64,000 bases of DNA from Pacificoceanicola sp049341065 (GCF_049341065.1 NZ_JBMPIX010000003.1:1-64000); one strand, 5' to 3'. Shown: positions 44,120 to 52,377, counted from the stretch's first letter. Notes: generated by a model not told the origin, from the sequence alone. Made by a program: numbers and translations.

Positions 44120-45489
44120 CGGTAGGTGACCTTGCGCACGGCCTCGATCACTTGATCGGTGGTCACCAAAGCGAGCTTTTCAAGATTTGCCGCATAGGGC
44201 ATGGGAACGTCCTTGCCGGTGCAATTGATCACCGGCGCATCGAGATAGTCAAAGGCCTGTTCCATCAGCACAGCCGAGATGTGGTTGCCGATCGCGCCCA
44301 CCGGGAAGCCCTCTTCGACCGTCACGCAGCGGTTGGTTTTCTGCACCGAGGCGATCACCGTCGCGGTATCCATCGGGCGCAGGGTGCGCAGGTCGATAAC
44401 TTCGGCGCTGATGCCGTCTTGCGCCAGCTTTTCAGCGGCATCCAGCGCATAGCTCATCCCGATGCCAAAGCTGACAAGGGTGACATCCGTGCCCTCGCGC
44501 CAGATGCGGGCCTTGCCGAAGGGCACGGTGTAATCGTCGATCTCGGGAACATCAAAGCTGCGCCCGTAGAGGATTTCGTTTTCCAGAAAGATCACCGGGT
44601 TGGGATCGCGAATGGCGGATTTGAGCAGGCCTTTGGCGTCAGAAGCCGAGTAGGGCACCGCCACTTTGAGGCCCGGAATATGGGCATACCACGCCGAATA
44701 GTCCTGCGAATGCTGCGCGCCGACGCGGGCCGCCGCGCCATTGGGGCCCCGGAAGGTGATTGGGCAGCCCATCTGGCCGCCGGACATATAGAGCGTCTTT
44801 GCGGCAGAGTTTATAATCTGATCAATGGCTTGCATGGCGAAGTTGAAAGTCATGAACTCCACGATCGGCTTCAACCCGCCGAAGGCGGCCCCGACACCGA
44901 TGCCAGCGAAACCGTGCTCGGTGATCGGCGTGTCGATCACCCGCTTGCCGCCGAACTCCTCCAGCAGGCCCTGAGAGATCTTGTAAGCGCCCTGATATTC
45001 GCCCACCTCCTCGCCCATCAGGAAGACCTCGGGGGTGGCGCGCATTTCCTCGGCCATGGCGTCGCGCAGGGCCTCGCGGACGGTTTGTTGTTTGACCTTT
45101 GTGCCCTCGGGCCAACCTGGGCCGGGTGTGGCTGCGGAGGGCGCGGGGTGCTGTATCGCTGCCGCCGGCGCGCTTTCCGAGGTCAGCGTCTTGTCCGCAG
45201 GCACCGGCGCCTGTGCCGGGGCAGAGGGGGCGGCATCGGCGCTTTCGCCTTCCTCGACCAGCACCGCAATGGGGGTGTTCACCGGAACGTGCTCCGTGCC
45301 CTCAGCGATCAGGATGCGGCCCATGATGCCTTCGTCCACCGCTTCGAATTCCATCGTCGCCTTGTCGGTTTCGATCTCGGCGATGATATCGCCAGAGCTG
45401 ACGGTGTCGCCTTCCTTGACCAGCCATTTGGCGAGCGTGCCTTCCTCCATCGTCGGGGACAGGGCGGGCATGAGGATTTCAGTTGCCAT
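44116..45489 (-). CDS. pdhB: Pyruvate dehydrogenase complex E1 component, beta subunit with lipoyl domain
   Basis: This 457-residue E1-beta has an N-terminal lipoyl domain (about residues 1-80, lysine in ETDKATMEF), an Ala/Pro linker and then the transketolase-type beta domain (VFLMGEEVGEYQGAYKISQGL, ITFRGPNGAAARVGAQHSQ) and C-terminal domain. A lipoyl domain fused to E1-beta is characteristic of many Rhodobacterales and related alphaproteobacteria. The start is the ATG at 45489, with GGAG 6 bases upstream; a TTG four codons earlier is unlikely. It overlaps the secreted-protein gene upstream by 11 bases. Confidence 0.95.
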   Translation of the reverse strand: MATEILMPALSPTMEEGTLAKWLVKEGDTVSSGDIIAEIETDKATMEFEAVDEGIMGRILIAEGTEHVPVNTPIAVLVEEGESADAAPSAPAQAPVPADKTLTSESAPAAAIQHPAPSAATPGPGWPEGTKVKQQTVREALRDAMAEEMRATPEVFLMGEEVGEYQGAYKISQGLLEEFGGKRVIDTPITEHGFAGIGVGAAFGGLKPIVEFMTFNFAMQAIDQIINSAAKTLYMSGGQMGCPITFRGPNGAAARVGAQHSQDYSAWYAHIPGLKVAVPYSASDAKGLLKSAIRDPNPVIFLENEILYGRSFDVPEIDDYTVPFGKARIWREGTDVTLVSFGIGMSYALDAAEKLAQDGISAEVIDLRTLRPMDTATVIASVQKTNRCVTVEEGFPVGAIGNHISAVLMEQAFDYLDAPVINCTGKDVPMPYAANLEKLALVTTDQVIEAVRKVTYR

Positions 45490-46111
45490 GGTCGTCTCCA
45501 AGGGTGTTGCCGCAATGTTTGTTCAGTTTTGCGAAGGCCGCTTCGAAGCGTGTCGACGCACCTTCCGGAATGAAGGGCAATTGGACATAATCCAATCTAC
45601 TGGACTCGATGCAGCCCGTGGCTGTGCAGGTGGGCTCGGGAACCATGCCGAACCTGTTGTCAACCGCGGCCTGATAATGGGCACTGGTGACCAGCGTTCG
45701 GATCGTTTGGTTCGCAACGCTTGAGTCCGAAGCGGTGTCAACCTTAGCCGCGCGGTAGCCCAATAGTGTGACTCCATGCGCCTCGCCCCTGAACACTGGT
45801 GCAGGGCCGAAGGCGGCAACTGGAATATCGGCCGCGATGACCTGTGACGGGGTGAGATCCTCGTTGACCGTCGAAATGGCGATGGTCATGGTACACGGCG
45901 CTTCAAAGGAGACCTGTGTTCGAACGATGTGACGCGGCGGCAGGCCTGGTTTCTCACGATCCCAATGCCAGTTGAATGCGGCCTCGACTCCGGATTGAAG
46001 AGCGTTGGACAGGCTGTTCGCGGCAGCGGCCATCGGGGCGACAGTCATAGCCACGCAAAGGCCCAACGCCGCGCTTACGCCCAATTTGATCACTTTCCCA
46101 TGGTCAGGCAT
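45479..46111 (-). CDS. Exported protein of unknown function inside the PDH operon
   Basis: This is a 210-residue protein. A short charged N-terminus and hydrophobic core (VIKLGVSAALGLCVAMTVAP, then MAAAANS) make a Sec signal peptide with cleavage near residue 31. The mature part has four cysteines (APCT, TCTATGC, KHCG) that could form two periplasmic disulfides, and a predicted beta-rich fold with no recognised domain. The start at 46111 overlaps the pdhA stop by 8 bases and its end overlaps pdhB by 11, so it is translated with a cytoplasmic enzyme complex. The gene reads as real: its codon use matches its neighbours and both junctions are tight. The function is unknown. Confidence 0.75.
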   Translation of the reverse strand: MPDHGKVIKLGVSAALGLCVAMTVAPMAAAANSLSNALQSGVEAAFNWHWDREKPGLPPRHIVRTQVSFEAPCTMTIAISTVNEDLTPSQVIAADIPVAAFGPAPVFRGEAHGVTLLGYRAAKVDTASDSSVANQTIRTLVTSAHYQAAVDNRFGMVPEPTCTATGCIESSRLDYVQLPFIPEGASTRFEAAFAKLNKHCGNTLGDDHGN

Positions 46112-47093
46112 AGATGTCGGTCCAGAGTTCTTCCAGCGCCGGTTCCGGGCTTTCGCGGGCAAACTCGGCGCTTTCGTTGACGATCTTCTTGATCTCCTTG
46201 TCGATGGTCTTGAGATCCTCTTCCGAGGCATGTTTGCCCTGAAGCAGCATCTCTCGCACGTGATCGATCGGATCACGTTCTTCGCGCATCTTCTGCACCT
46301 CTTCGCGGGTGCGGTACTTGGCCGGATCCGACATGGAATGGCCGCGATAGCGGTACGTCTTGATTTCAAGGATATACGGACCCTTGCCCGCGCGGCAGTG
46401 CGCGACGGCCTTTTCACCAGCCTCCTTCACCGCCAGCACGTCCATGCCATCGACCATCTCGCCGGGAATGCCAAAGGCGGCGCCGCGGTGGAAGATATCG
46501 GGTGTGGAGGTCGACCGCTTCATCGCGGTGCCCATTGCGTACTGGTTGTTTTCAATGACGAAAATAACCGGCAATTGCCAAAGGGCGGCCATGTTGAAGG
46601 TCTCGTAGACCTGCCCCTGGTTGGCCGCGCCATCACCGAAATAGGTAAAGGTGACGCGCCCGTTGCCCTTGTATTTATCGGCAAAGGCCAGCCCGGCACC
46701 CAGCGGCACCTGAGCGGCGACAATGCCGTGCCCGCCGTAGAAATGCTTTTCGCGGCTGAACATGTGCATCGAGCCGCCCTTGCCCTTGGAATAGCCCCCC
46801 TCGCGGCCCGTCAACTCGGCCATGACGCCGTTCGGGTCCATCCCGCAGGCCAGCATGTGACCGTGATCGCGGTAGGATGTGATGCGCTTGTCACCCTCTT
46901 CGGCGGCGGCCTCAAGACCGACCACAACCGCTTCTTGTCCGATGTAGAGGTGGCAGAAGCCACCGATCAGACCCATCCCATAAAGCTGACCAGCCTTTTC
47001 TTCAAAGCGTCGGATCAGCAGCATATCGCGGTAATAGGCCATAAGCTCTTCTGCCGAAACATTGGGCTTGGCCGTCGTCTTGCGGGCCGCCAT
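46104..47093 (-). CDS. pdhA: Pyruvate dehydrogenase complex E1 component, alpha subunit
   Basis: This 329-residue thiamine-diphosphate-binding alpha subunit decarboxylates pyruvate. The ThDP motif GDGAANQGQVYETFNMAALW...N is visible, and YRYRGHSMSDPAKYRT contains the family phosphorylation-loop-like segment. GGAGGAG 6 bases before the ATG at 47093 is strong; the longer frame upstream is rejected. It heads the operon, preceded by a perfect inverted repeat at 47122-47143. Confidence 0.96.
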   Translation of the reverse strand: MAARKTTAKPNVSAEELMAYYRDMLLIRRFEEKAGQLYGMGLIGGFCHLYIGQEAVVVGLEAAAEEGDKRITSYRDHGHMLACGMDPNGVMAELTGREGGYSKGKGGSMHMFSREKHFYGGHGIVAAQVPLGAGLAFADKYKGNGRVTFTYFGDGAANQGQVYETFNMAALWQLPVIFVIENNQYAMGTAMKRSTSTPDIFHRGAAFGIPGEMVDGMDVLAVKEAGEKAVAHCRAGKGPYILEIKTYRYRGHSMSDPAKYRTREEVQKMREERDPIDHVREMLLQGKHASEEDLKTIDKEIKKIVNESAEFARESPEPALEELWTDIYA

Positions 47094-47121
47094 GGCGTCT
47101 CCTCCCCAAGAAATTAGTTTA

Positions 47122-47143
47122 GCTTTGAACGTTTTTTCAAAGC
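47122..47143. promoter_or_regulatory. Inverted repeat upstream of pdhA
   Basis: GCTTTGAA (47122-47129) and TTCAAAGC (47136-47143) form a perfect 8-bp repeat with a 6-base T-rich spacer, 29-50 bases before the pdhA start. It lacks a following T-run on the minus strand and so looks more like an operator for the PDH operon than an ftsB terminator. The binding regulator is unknown. Confidence 0.4.
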
Positions 47144-47220
47144 GTACCCGCGCCCGATAGGCGAGTAAACCCTTTGCGCCCCTGTGGCAGGGGGCCGTCG
47201 GTTGCAATGTAAGACAAAGG

Positions 47221-47523
47221 TTAGTTGACGACGATCTCGTCGGAGCGGACCACGCCCAGAATGTCACGCGCCTGTTGATCCAGCAAATCAAGATCCAGGT
47301 ATTCGTCAGACAGCCGCTTGGTCAGGTTTTCCATGTGCGCCACTTCTTCGTTCAGATGCGCCAGTTCGCCTTCAAGCTCGTGGCCTTCGACGACGATCTC
47401 GGCCCGGCGGAACAGTCCGAAATCCCCCTGCACGGCGGCAAAGGTGAAATAGGCCGAAAGGCTCAGCGCCACGGCAAAAAAGATCAACACACCTAAGGAG
47501 GGTCGCGCGCGCCTGTTGGTCAT
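47221..47523 (-). CDS. FtsB/DivIC-type septum formation initiator
   Basis: This 100-residue bitopic membrane protein has a short cytoplasmic N-terminus, one membrane helix (LGVLIFFAVALSLSAYFTF) and a periplasmic coiled coil (ELEGELAHLNEEVAHMENLTKRL). It belongs to the FtsB/DivIC family that links FtsQ and FtsL in the division complex. Placement just upstream of pdhA is common in alphaproteobacteria. It ends 127 bases before pdhA, leaving room for the PDH promoter and operator. Confidence 0.88.
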   Translation of the reverse strand: MTNRRARPSLGVLIFFAVALSLSAYFTFAAVQGDFGLFRRAEIVVEGHELEGELAHLNEEVAHMENLTKRLSDEYLDLDLLDQQARDILGVVRSDEIVVN

Positions 47524-47724
47524 CGAGGATCGGTCACCTGAAATGAAACTGCTTTGCCTGATGCTGTCTCTTTATGGACAACTGTGGGCAGGATGGCACG
47601 GGGGCGGCGACTGGAAAAGAGGGCGATTCGCCCCGGCGGGGAATCGCCGCCCAAGCGTTGCATTCCTGCCGATTCGCGCACTTTGCCACTGGCGCGGCGC
47701 GCGCCCTTCGGTAGATTGGCGCTC

Positions 47725-48726
47725 ATGTCTCGGATGATGTTCGCCCTTTGCCTGTTTCTGACCGTCTCGGCCTGCGCGGCACGGGGCGTCGTCAGCATTT
47801 TGCCGGGCGCTACCGCCGCGAACGCCGTCGTCCAGCCCGTCTATGTGGCGACCAACCGCAATCCTGCCAGCGGCGAAGAGGGGCGGCTTTTCCAGCAGCA
47901 GTTCGGCGAGAACCGCGACGCCGCTCTGCGCTATGTCCGGATGGATGTCTCGATCCCGCCGGGACATAAGTCGGGGCAGATCGAATGGCCCGCTCCCGAG
48001 CCTCCGGATCCGGCGCGCCATTTTGTTGTCAGCGGCGAGCAAATGTTCGCCGGGCCTTCCGAATTCCTGAACGGCCTGCAAAATGATGCGCCGCGTGGCT
48101 CCCAAGAGATCGTGCTCTTTGTGCATGGCTACAACGTGAACAACGCCGAAGCGGTCTACCGTCTGGCGCAGATTGCCCATGATTTCGAAGCCAAAGTCCC
48201 TGTCGTCGCCTATTCATGGCCCTCGGCAGGCAGCCCGCGCGGCTATGCCTATGACCGCGACAGCGTGATCTTTTCGCGCGATGGGCTTGAAACCTTGTTG
48301 ACCGAATTGACCAGCCAGAACCGCGTGTTGATCGTCGCGCATTCAATGGGCAGCCAGTTGGTGATGGAAACCCTGCGGCAGATGGCTATCTCGGGAAAAG
48401 GTTCTGTGATTTCAAGGCTTTCCGGGGTGGCTCTGATCAGCCCCGACATCGACGAAGACGTGTTCCTGCAACAGGCCAAGCGGATCAAACCCTTTCCCCA
48501 ACCTTTCATGCTGCTGGTCTCAGCACATGACAAGATCCTGGACTTGGCGGCTTTTCTGACGGGCAAGCCGACACGGCTCGGCTCGATTTCCGATCCGGGG
48601 CGTCTGGCGGACCTGCCGGTCGAGATTATTGATCTCAGCGACATCGAAGGTGGTGACCCAAGCGGGCACAACACGGCCTTTACCGCGCCAGCGGCCATTG
48701 CGCTTTTGCGCAGTCTGGGCAGCTGA
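47725..48726 (+). CDS. Alpha/beta-hydrolase lipoprotein (DUF900)
   Basis: This 333-residue lipoprotein has signal MSRMMFALCLFLTVSAC with a lipobox at LTVSAC. The DUF900 alpha/beta-hydrolase domain follows: oxyanion region LFVHGYNVNN, nucleophile in AHSMGS and catalytic His probably in SGHNTA. It is anchored in the periplasm or outer membrane; the ester or amide substrate is unknown. The start at 47725 is chosen at the signal peptide. It is divergent from ftsB over 200 bases that contain a GC-rich hairpin (47622-47648). Confidence 0.85.
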   Translation: MSRMMFALCLFLTVSACAARGVVSILPGATAANAVVQPVYVATNRNPASGEEGRLFQQQFGENRDAALRYVRMDVSIPPGHKSGQIEWPAPEPPDPARHFVVSGEQMFAGPSEFLNGLQNDAPRGSQEIVLFVHGYNVNNAEAVYRLAQIAHDFEAKVPVVAYSWPSAGSPRGYAYDRDSVIFSRDGLETLLTELTSQNRVLIVAHSMGSQLVMETLRQMAISGKGSVISRLSGVALISPDIDEDVFLQQAKRIKPFPQPFMLLVSAHDKILDLAAFLTGKPTRLGSISDPGRLADLPVEIIDLSDIEGGDPSGHNTAFTAPAAIALLRSLGS

Positions 48727-48758
48727 AAACCGCCTCCAGAAGCTGAACAAGCAGGGCA

Positions 48759-48795
48759 GGGGCGCGTTAACGCCCCCACTGGGCTTAGCCCAGTG
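48759..48795. terminator. Two hairpins between the convergent hydrolase and pgk genes
   Basis: GGGGCG (48759-48764) pairs with CGCCCC (48771-48776). Directly beside it CACTGGGC (48777-48784) pairs with GCCCAGTG (48788-48795) across TTA, which is the pgk stop codon read on the minus strand. Neither stem has a T-run. They may act together as a convergent terminator. Confidence 0.4.
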
Positions 48796-49972
48796 CGGCA
48801 ACACCGGGTAGGGTCTTGCCTTCCATCCACTCCAGAAAGGCGCCCCCTGCGGTCGAGATGTAGGTGAAATCCTCGGCCGCACCCGCCTTGTTCAACGCCG
48901 CAACCGTATCGCCGCCCCCGGCAACCGAGATCAGCTGACTGTCCGCACTGCGCTTGGCGGCAAACCTGGCCGCGGCATTTGTGGCCGCATCGAATGGCTC
49001 GATCTCAAAGGCGCCAAGCGGGCCGTTCCAGATCAGCGTCTTGGCGCGTTCGATGGCCGCCTGCACGGTCTTCACGCTCTCGGGGCCGGCATCAAGAATC
49101 ATCGAATCGGCGGGGCAGGCATTGGCTGCGACGGTCTCATTCTCGGCACCGGCCTTGAATTCGCGCGCCACGACGACATCGCTGGGCAGGATGATCTCGC
49201 AGCCCGCTGCCTTTGCCTTTTCAAGGATTTCGAGCGCCGTCGGCGCCATGTCGTGCTCGCAAAGCGATTTGCCGACGTCTATGCCCTGCGCCGCCAAAAA
49301 GGTGTTGGCCATGCCGCCACCGATCACCAGCATGTCGACTTTTTCGACAAGGTTGCCCAGCAGGTCCAGCTTGGTCGAAACCTTGGCGCCGCCAACCACG
49401 GCCAGAACCGGGCGCTCTGGCGCGCTAAGGGCGCTTTCCAGTGCGGACAATTCCGCCTGCATCAGCCGCCCTGCACAGGACGGCAGCAAACGGGCAAGCG
49501 CCTCAGTCGAGGCATGGGCGCGATGCGCCGCCGAAAAGGCATCATTGCAGTAGATATCGCCCAATTCGGCCATCTGCGCGGCCAGTTCGGGATCGTTCTT
49601 TTCCTCACCGGCATGGAACCGGGTGTTTTCCAGCAGAGCGACCTGTCCGGGCTCAAGCGCGTCAATCACGGCCTTGGCGGCAGAGCCCACGCAATCGGCC
49701 GCAAACACGACCTTCACGCCCATCACCGCCTCAAGTGCCGGAATCAGCGGTTGCAGGCTCATGTCGTCGCGGCGCTCGCCCTTGGGGCGACCGAAATGGG
49801 CCAGCAGGATCGGCTTGCCGCCGCGGTCCAGAATGTCCTGCACTGTGGCCCCAATCCGCTCGATCCGGGTGGCGTCGGTGACGCGGCCATCCTCTACGGG
49901 GACGTTGATATCGACGCGGGTGAGCACCCGTTTGCCGTCCAGTTCCATTTCGTCGAGGGTTTTCCAGCCCAT
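48785..49972 (-). CDS. pgk: Phosphoglycerate kinase
   Basis: This 395-residue glycolytic and gluconeogenic enzyme interconverts 1,3-bisphosphoglycerate + ADP and 3-phosphoglycerate + ATP. The N-terminal signature RVLTRVDINVPVEDG, LLAHFGRPKGE and the C-terminal nucleotide-binding SVAGGGDTVAAL are present, and the length is typical. The gene is divergent from the cyclophilin pair. Its stop codon is the loop of a palindrome. Confidence 0.97.
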   Translation of the reverse strand: MGWKTLDEMELDGKRVLTRVDINVPVEDGRVTDATRIERIGATVQDILDRGGKPILLAHFGRPKGERRDDMSLQPLIPALEAVMGVKVVFAADCVGSAAKAVIDALEPGQVALLENTRFHAGEEKNDPELAAQMAELGDIYCNDAFSAAHRAHASTEALARLLPSCAGRLMQAELSALESALSAPERPVLAVVGGAKVSTKLDLLGNLVEKVDMLVIGGGMANTFLAAQGIDVGKSLCEHDMAPTALEILEKAKAAGCEIILPSDVVVAREFKAGAENETVAANACPADSMILDAGPESVKTVQAAIERAKTLIWNGPLGAFEIEPFDAATNAAARFAAKRSADSQLISVAGGGDTVAALNKAGAAEDFTYISTAGGAFLEWMEGKTLPGVAALG

Positions 49973-50100
49973 GGTTCTCTCCCACTTCGCATGTCAGGTG
50001 TTGTCTGCCCTTTGTGGCGCGGGGCGTCAACGGCGTCTTGGCAATTGCGGGTGCGGGCATTAAGTCCCTTGGTCAATGCCAATTCGAATGGGAGTGAACC

Positions 50101-50610
50101 ATGGCCGAGATCAAAGACCCCGAAAACACCATTGTGATGGAACTGAAAGACGGCACAGTCATCATCGAGCTGCTGGCCGACGTGGCCCCCAAGCACAGCG
50201 AACGGATGAAGGAACTGGCCCGCGCCGGTGCCTATGACGGCGTGGTATTTCACCGCGTGATCGATGGCTTCATGGCCCAGACCGGCGATGTCGAGCACGG
50301 CAATGCCGACAGCGACAGCTACAACCCGCGTCGCGCAGGCACCGGCGGTTCCGAACACCCGGACCTTCCGGCGGAGTTTTCCAAACTGCCGCATTCGCGC
50401 GGCACGCTTGGCGCCGCCCGCAGCCAGAACCCGAATTCAGCGAATTCGCAGTTCTTCATCAACTTCAAGGACAACGATTTCCTGAACGGGCAGTATACCG
50501 TCTATGGCCGGGTGATCTCGGGGATGGAGCACGTTGACGCCATCGCCAAGGGCGAGCCGCCTGCGAACCCCGACAAAATGATCAGCGTGAAGGTTGCTGC
50601 TGATGCGTAA
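50101..50610 (+). CDS. ppiB: Peptidyl-prolyl cis-trans isomerase, cyclophilin type (cytoplasmic)
   Basis: This 169-residue cyclophilin has no signal peptide. Family motifs FHRVIDGFMAQTGD, RSQNPNSANSQFFINF and FLNGQYTVYGRVISGM are in place, supplying the catalytic Arg and hydrophobic pocket. It catalyses proline isomerisation during protein folding in the cytoplasm. It overlaps the next gene, an exported paralogue, by 8 bases. Confidence 0.93.
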   Translation: MAEIKDPENTIVMELKDGTVIIELLADVAPKHSERMKELARAGAYDGVVFHRVIDGFMAQTGDVEHGNADSDSYNPRRAGTGGSEHPDLPAEFSKLPHSRGTLGAARSQNPNSANSQFFINFKDNDFLNGQYTVYGRVISGMEHVDAIAKGEPPANPDKMISVKVAADA

Positions 50611-51160
50611 GCTGGCGGTAGTTTTCGCGCTGATGGCCTCGCCCGCGCTGGCGACGGGCCTGCAAATCGACGTGGCTGGCGAGGGCGCCAATGGCACCAT
50701 CCTGATCGACCTTTTCGAAGAGATCGCCCCGGATCACGTCGCGCAGATCACCGCCTTGGCGGAAACCGGGGAATACGACAACGTCGTGTTTCACCGCGTG
50801 ATCGACGGCTTCATGGCCCAGACCGGGGACGTGGAATTCGGCGATATGGAGGCCGAGGGCTTTGACATGCGCATGGCCGGGCGTGGCAGTTCGGACCTTC
50901 CTGATCTGAAGGCGGAGTTCAGCGACAAGCCCTTTGACCGCGGTGTCGTCGGCATGGCGCGCTCGCAGAGCCCGGATTCCGGCAACTCGCAGTTCTTCAT
51001 CATGTTTGATGCCGGGCATTTCCTGAATGGTCAGTATACCGTTGTCGGCGCCGTGACCGAGGGCATGGATGTGGTCGATGCCATCAAGCGCGGTGAGGGG
51101 CGCAATGGCGAGGTCATGGGAACACCGGACCGTATGGTGACGGTCACCGTCACCGAGTGA
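50603..51160 (+). CDS. Peptidyl-prolyl cis-trans isomerase, cyclophilin type (exported)
   Basis: This 185-residue paralogue of the preceding gene has a signal peptide (MRKLAVVFALMASPALATG), so it should act in the periplasm. FHRVIDGFMAQTGD, ARSQSPDSGNSQFFIMF and FLNGQYTVVGAV are conserved. The start at 50603 overlaps the ppiB stop by 8 bases. The pair likely arose by duplication followed by acquisition of an export signal. Confidence 0.92.
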   Translation: MRKLAVVFALMASPALATGLQIDVAGEGANGTILIDLFEEIAPDHVAQITALAETGEYDNVVFHRVIDGFMAQTGDVEFGDMEAEGFDMRMAGRGSSDLPDLKAEFSDKPFDRGVVGMARSQSPDSGNSQFFIMFDAGHFLNGQYTVVGAVTEGMDVVDAIKRGEGRNGEVMGTPDRMVTVTVTE

Positions 51161-51189
51161 CTTTGGAGCTGGAAGCTTGATCTGATTGT

Positions 51190-51215
51190 GCCCGCCTTTC
51201 GGCGGGCGCAGTTTT
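51190..51215 (+). terminator. Hairpin after the cyclophilin pair
   Basis: GCCCGCC (51190-51196) pairs perfectly with GGCGGGC (51201-51207) over a TTTC loop, with a TTTT four bases further on (51212-51215). This is a plausible but imperfect rho-independent terminator. Confidence 0.5.
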
Positions 51216-51292
51216 CTGGGGCCCGTGGCGACCTGAGCCTATCGCCTCGCCCTTGGAATTTTTTGAGGGCTTCTAGGGGCGCGGTTGGTGTT

Positions 51293-52183
51293 TCAAGCCG
51301 CCAGTCGTGCGGGCAAGCGGCGCGCGATCGGCGCGAGGGCGCCGTAATGCAACCAACTGCCGCCAAGCCGGTGCGTGAGTGCGCCGGTGCCCAGTTTGAA
51401 ACGCGCGATGCCCGCCGAGTCTTGCGTGTTGATCGTGCCAAGATCCAGTGTTTCGTGACCCTGATCGGCAAGCGCCGTCATTGCGGTGAACAGCGCAAGG
51501 TTCATTGCGTTCAATTTGCGCCCTGCGGTTGTGACATGGCCCATCTGCCAGGTTGCCATTCGGCCATGACGCAGCATCAGCACCGCGGCCAGCGGCTCCC
51601 CCCATTGGCGAACCTCCCAAAGCTGCGCCTTGCCGGGGTTTGCCCGCGCGAAGGCAAGGGAAAAGGCCGGGGGCAGGGAGCGATACCGTTTCGTACGGGC
51701 CTGCTTTGCCTCGGCCTCCAGCAGCCAGTGATCGGCTGAGAGGGCGTGGCGCGTGACGCGCAGCCCCGCGCCCTCAGCGCGATTCAGACGGTTGCGCCAT
51801 TTTTGATGCAGAGCGGCGCGCATCTCCGGCCCTGTGGTGAGCGGCAACAGCGCCAGGCTTGCCGGGGTCATGAGCGGCCAGAACCCCGCCGCGCGCAGGG
51901 CCTGCGGCACCAACCCATCGGCATTGAGCAGCAGTGGGCGTCCGTCCTGCCAGTTTTGAAACCGCTCCAGCCAGCCCGCCAGATCGCCGGGATCACGCGC
52001 CACTGGCCCGCGCGAGATCATGTCGACCCGGCCCAGAAAGCCCAGCTTTCGCGATTGCACCTGCCAGATCAGTTGCACATTGCCACCGACCTCGCTTTGC
52101 ATCTTGCGGATTGGCAGACCAAGCGCGTCGCAGGTGCGGGCGAACTCGGGCGATTGAGGCAGGGGAAGGGGCAACTGGCGCAT
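51293..52183 (-). CDS. GNAT-fold acyltransferase (BioF2-like / FemAB-like)
   Basis: This 296-residue protein of the acetyltransferase_6/FemAB-like class has a C-terminal GNAT-like segment (GEPLAAVLMLRHGRMATWQMGHVTTAGRKLNAMNLALF) and an N-terminal similar half. Members transfer acyl or aminoacyl groups, but the acceptor is unknown. Neighbours do not help, as it stands alone between the exported cyclophilin and tyrS. The ATG at 52183 opens MRQLPLPLPQSPEF. Confidence 0.75.
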   Translation of the reverse strand: MRQLPLPLPQSPEFARTCDALGLPIRKMQSEVGGNVQLIWQVQSRKLGFLGRVDMISRGPVARDPGDLAGWLERFQNWQDGRPLLLNADGLVPQALRAAGFWPLMTPASLALLPLTTGPEMRAALHQKWRNRLNRAEGAGLRVTRHALSADHWLLEAEAKQARTKRYRSLPPAFSLAFARANPGKAQLWEVRQWGEPLAAVLMLRHGRMATWQMGHVTTAGRKLNAMNLALFTAMTALADQGHETLDLGTINTQDSAGIARFKLGTGALTHRLGGSWLHYGALAPIARRLPARLAA

Positions 52184-52228
52184 GGCGGCATTAACGCGAT
52201 GGAAAGTTGATCTGTGGTTAATGGGGGT

Positions 52229-52342
52229 ATGGAAAAGACAATTGCCCCCCGCCCACGCCCCACTTCCGGCGCCGCGCTCTTGGCAGCGTTGGTGCTTTCA
52301 CTGCCCTTTGCAGTGCTTGCTGTGATGGAATTGGTCTTGTAA
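52229..52342 (+). CDS. Small membrane peptide, unknown
   Basis: This 37-residue peptide has a charged start (MEKTIAPRPRPTSG) followed by a single hydrophobic helix (AALLAALVLSLPFAVLAVME). Its codon use fits the neighbours. It stands divergent from the GNAT gene and ends exactly where a strong hairpin begins (52343). A ribosome-binding site is poor (GGGGG directly before the ATG). Such one-helix peptides are common unassigned genes in this group. Confidence 0.5.
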   Translation: MEKTIAPRPRPTSGAALLAALVLSLPFAVLAVMELVL

Positions 52343-52371
52343 TTGGCGCGTGCCAATCGGGCACGCGCCAA
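52343..52371. terminator. Perfect 12-bp hairpin between a small ORF and convergent tyrS
   Basis: TTGGCGCGTGCC (52343-52354) pairs perfectly with 52360-52371 over a 5-base loop. It lies between the stop of the small peptide gene (52342) and the tyrS stop (52378). There is no real T-run. It is probably a convergent transcription end. Confidence 0.55.
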
Positions 52372-52377
52372 AACAGG

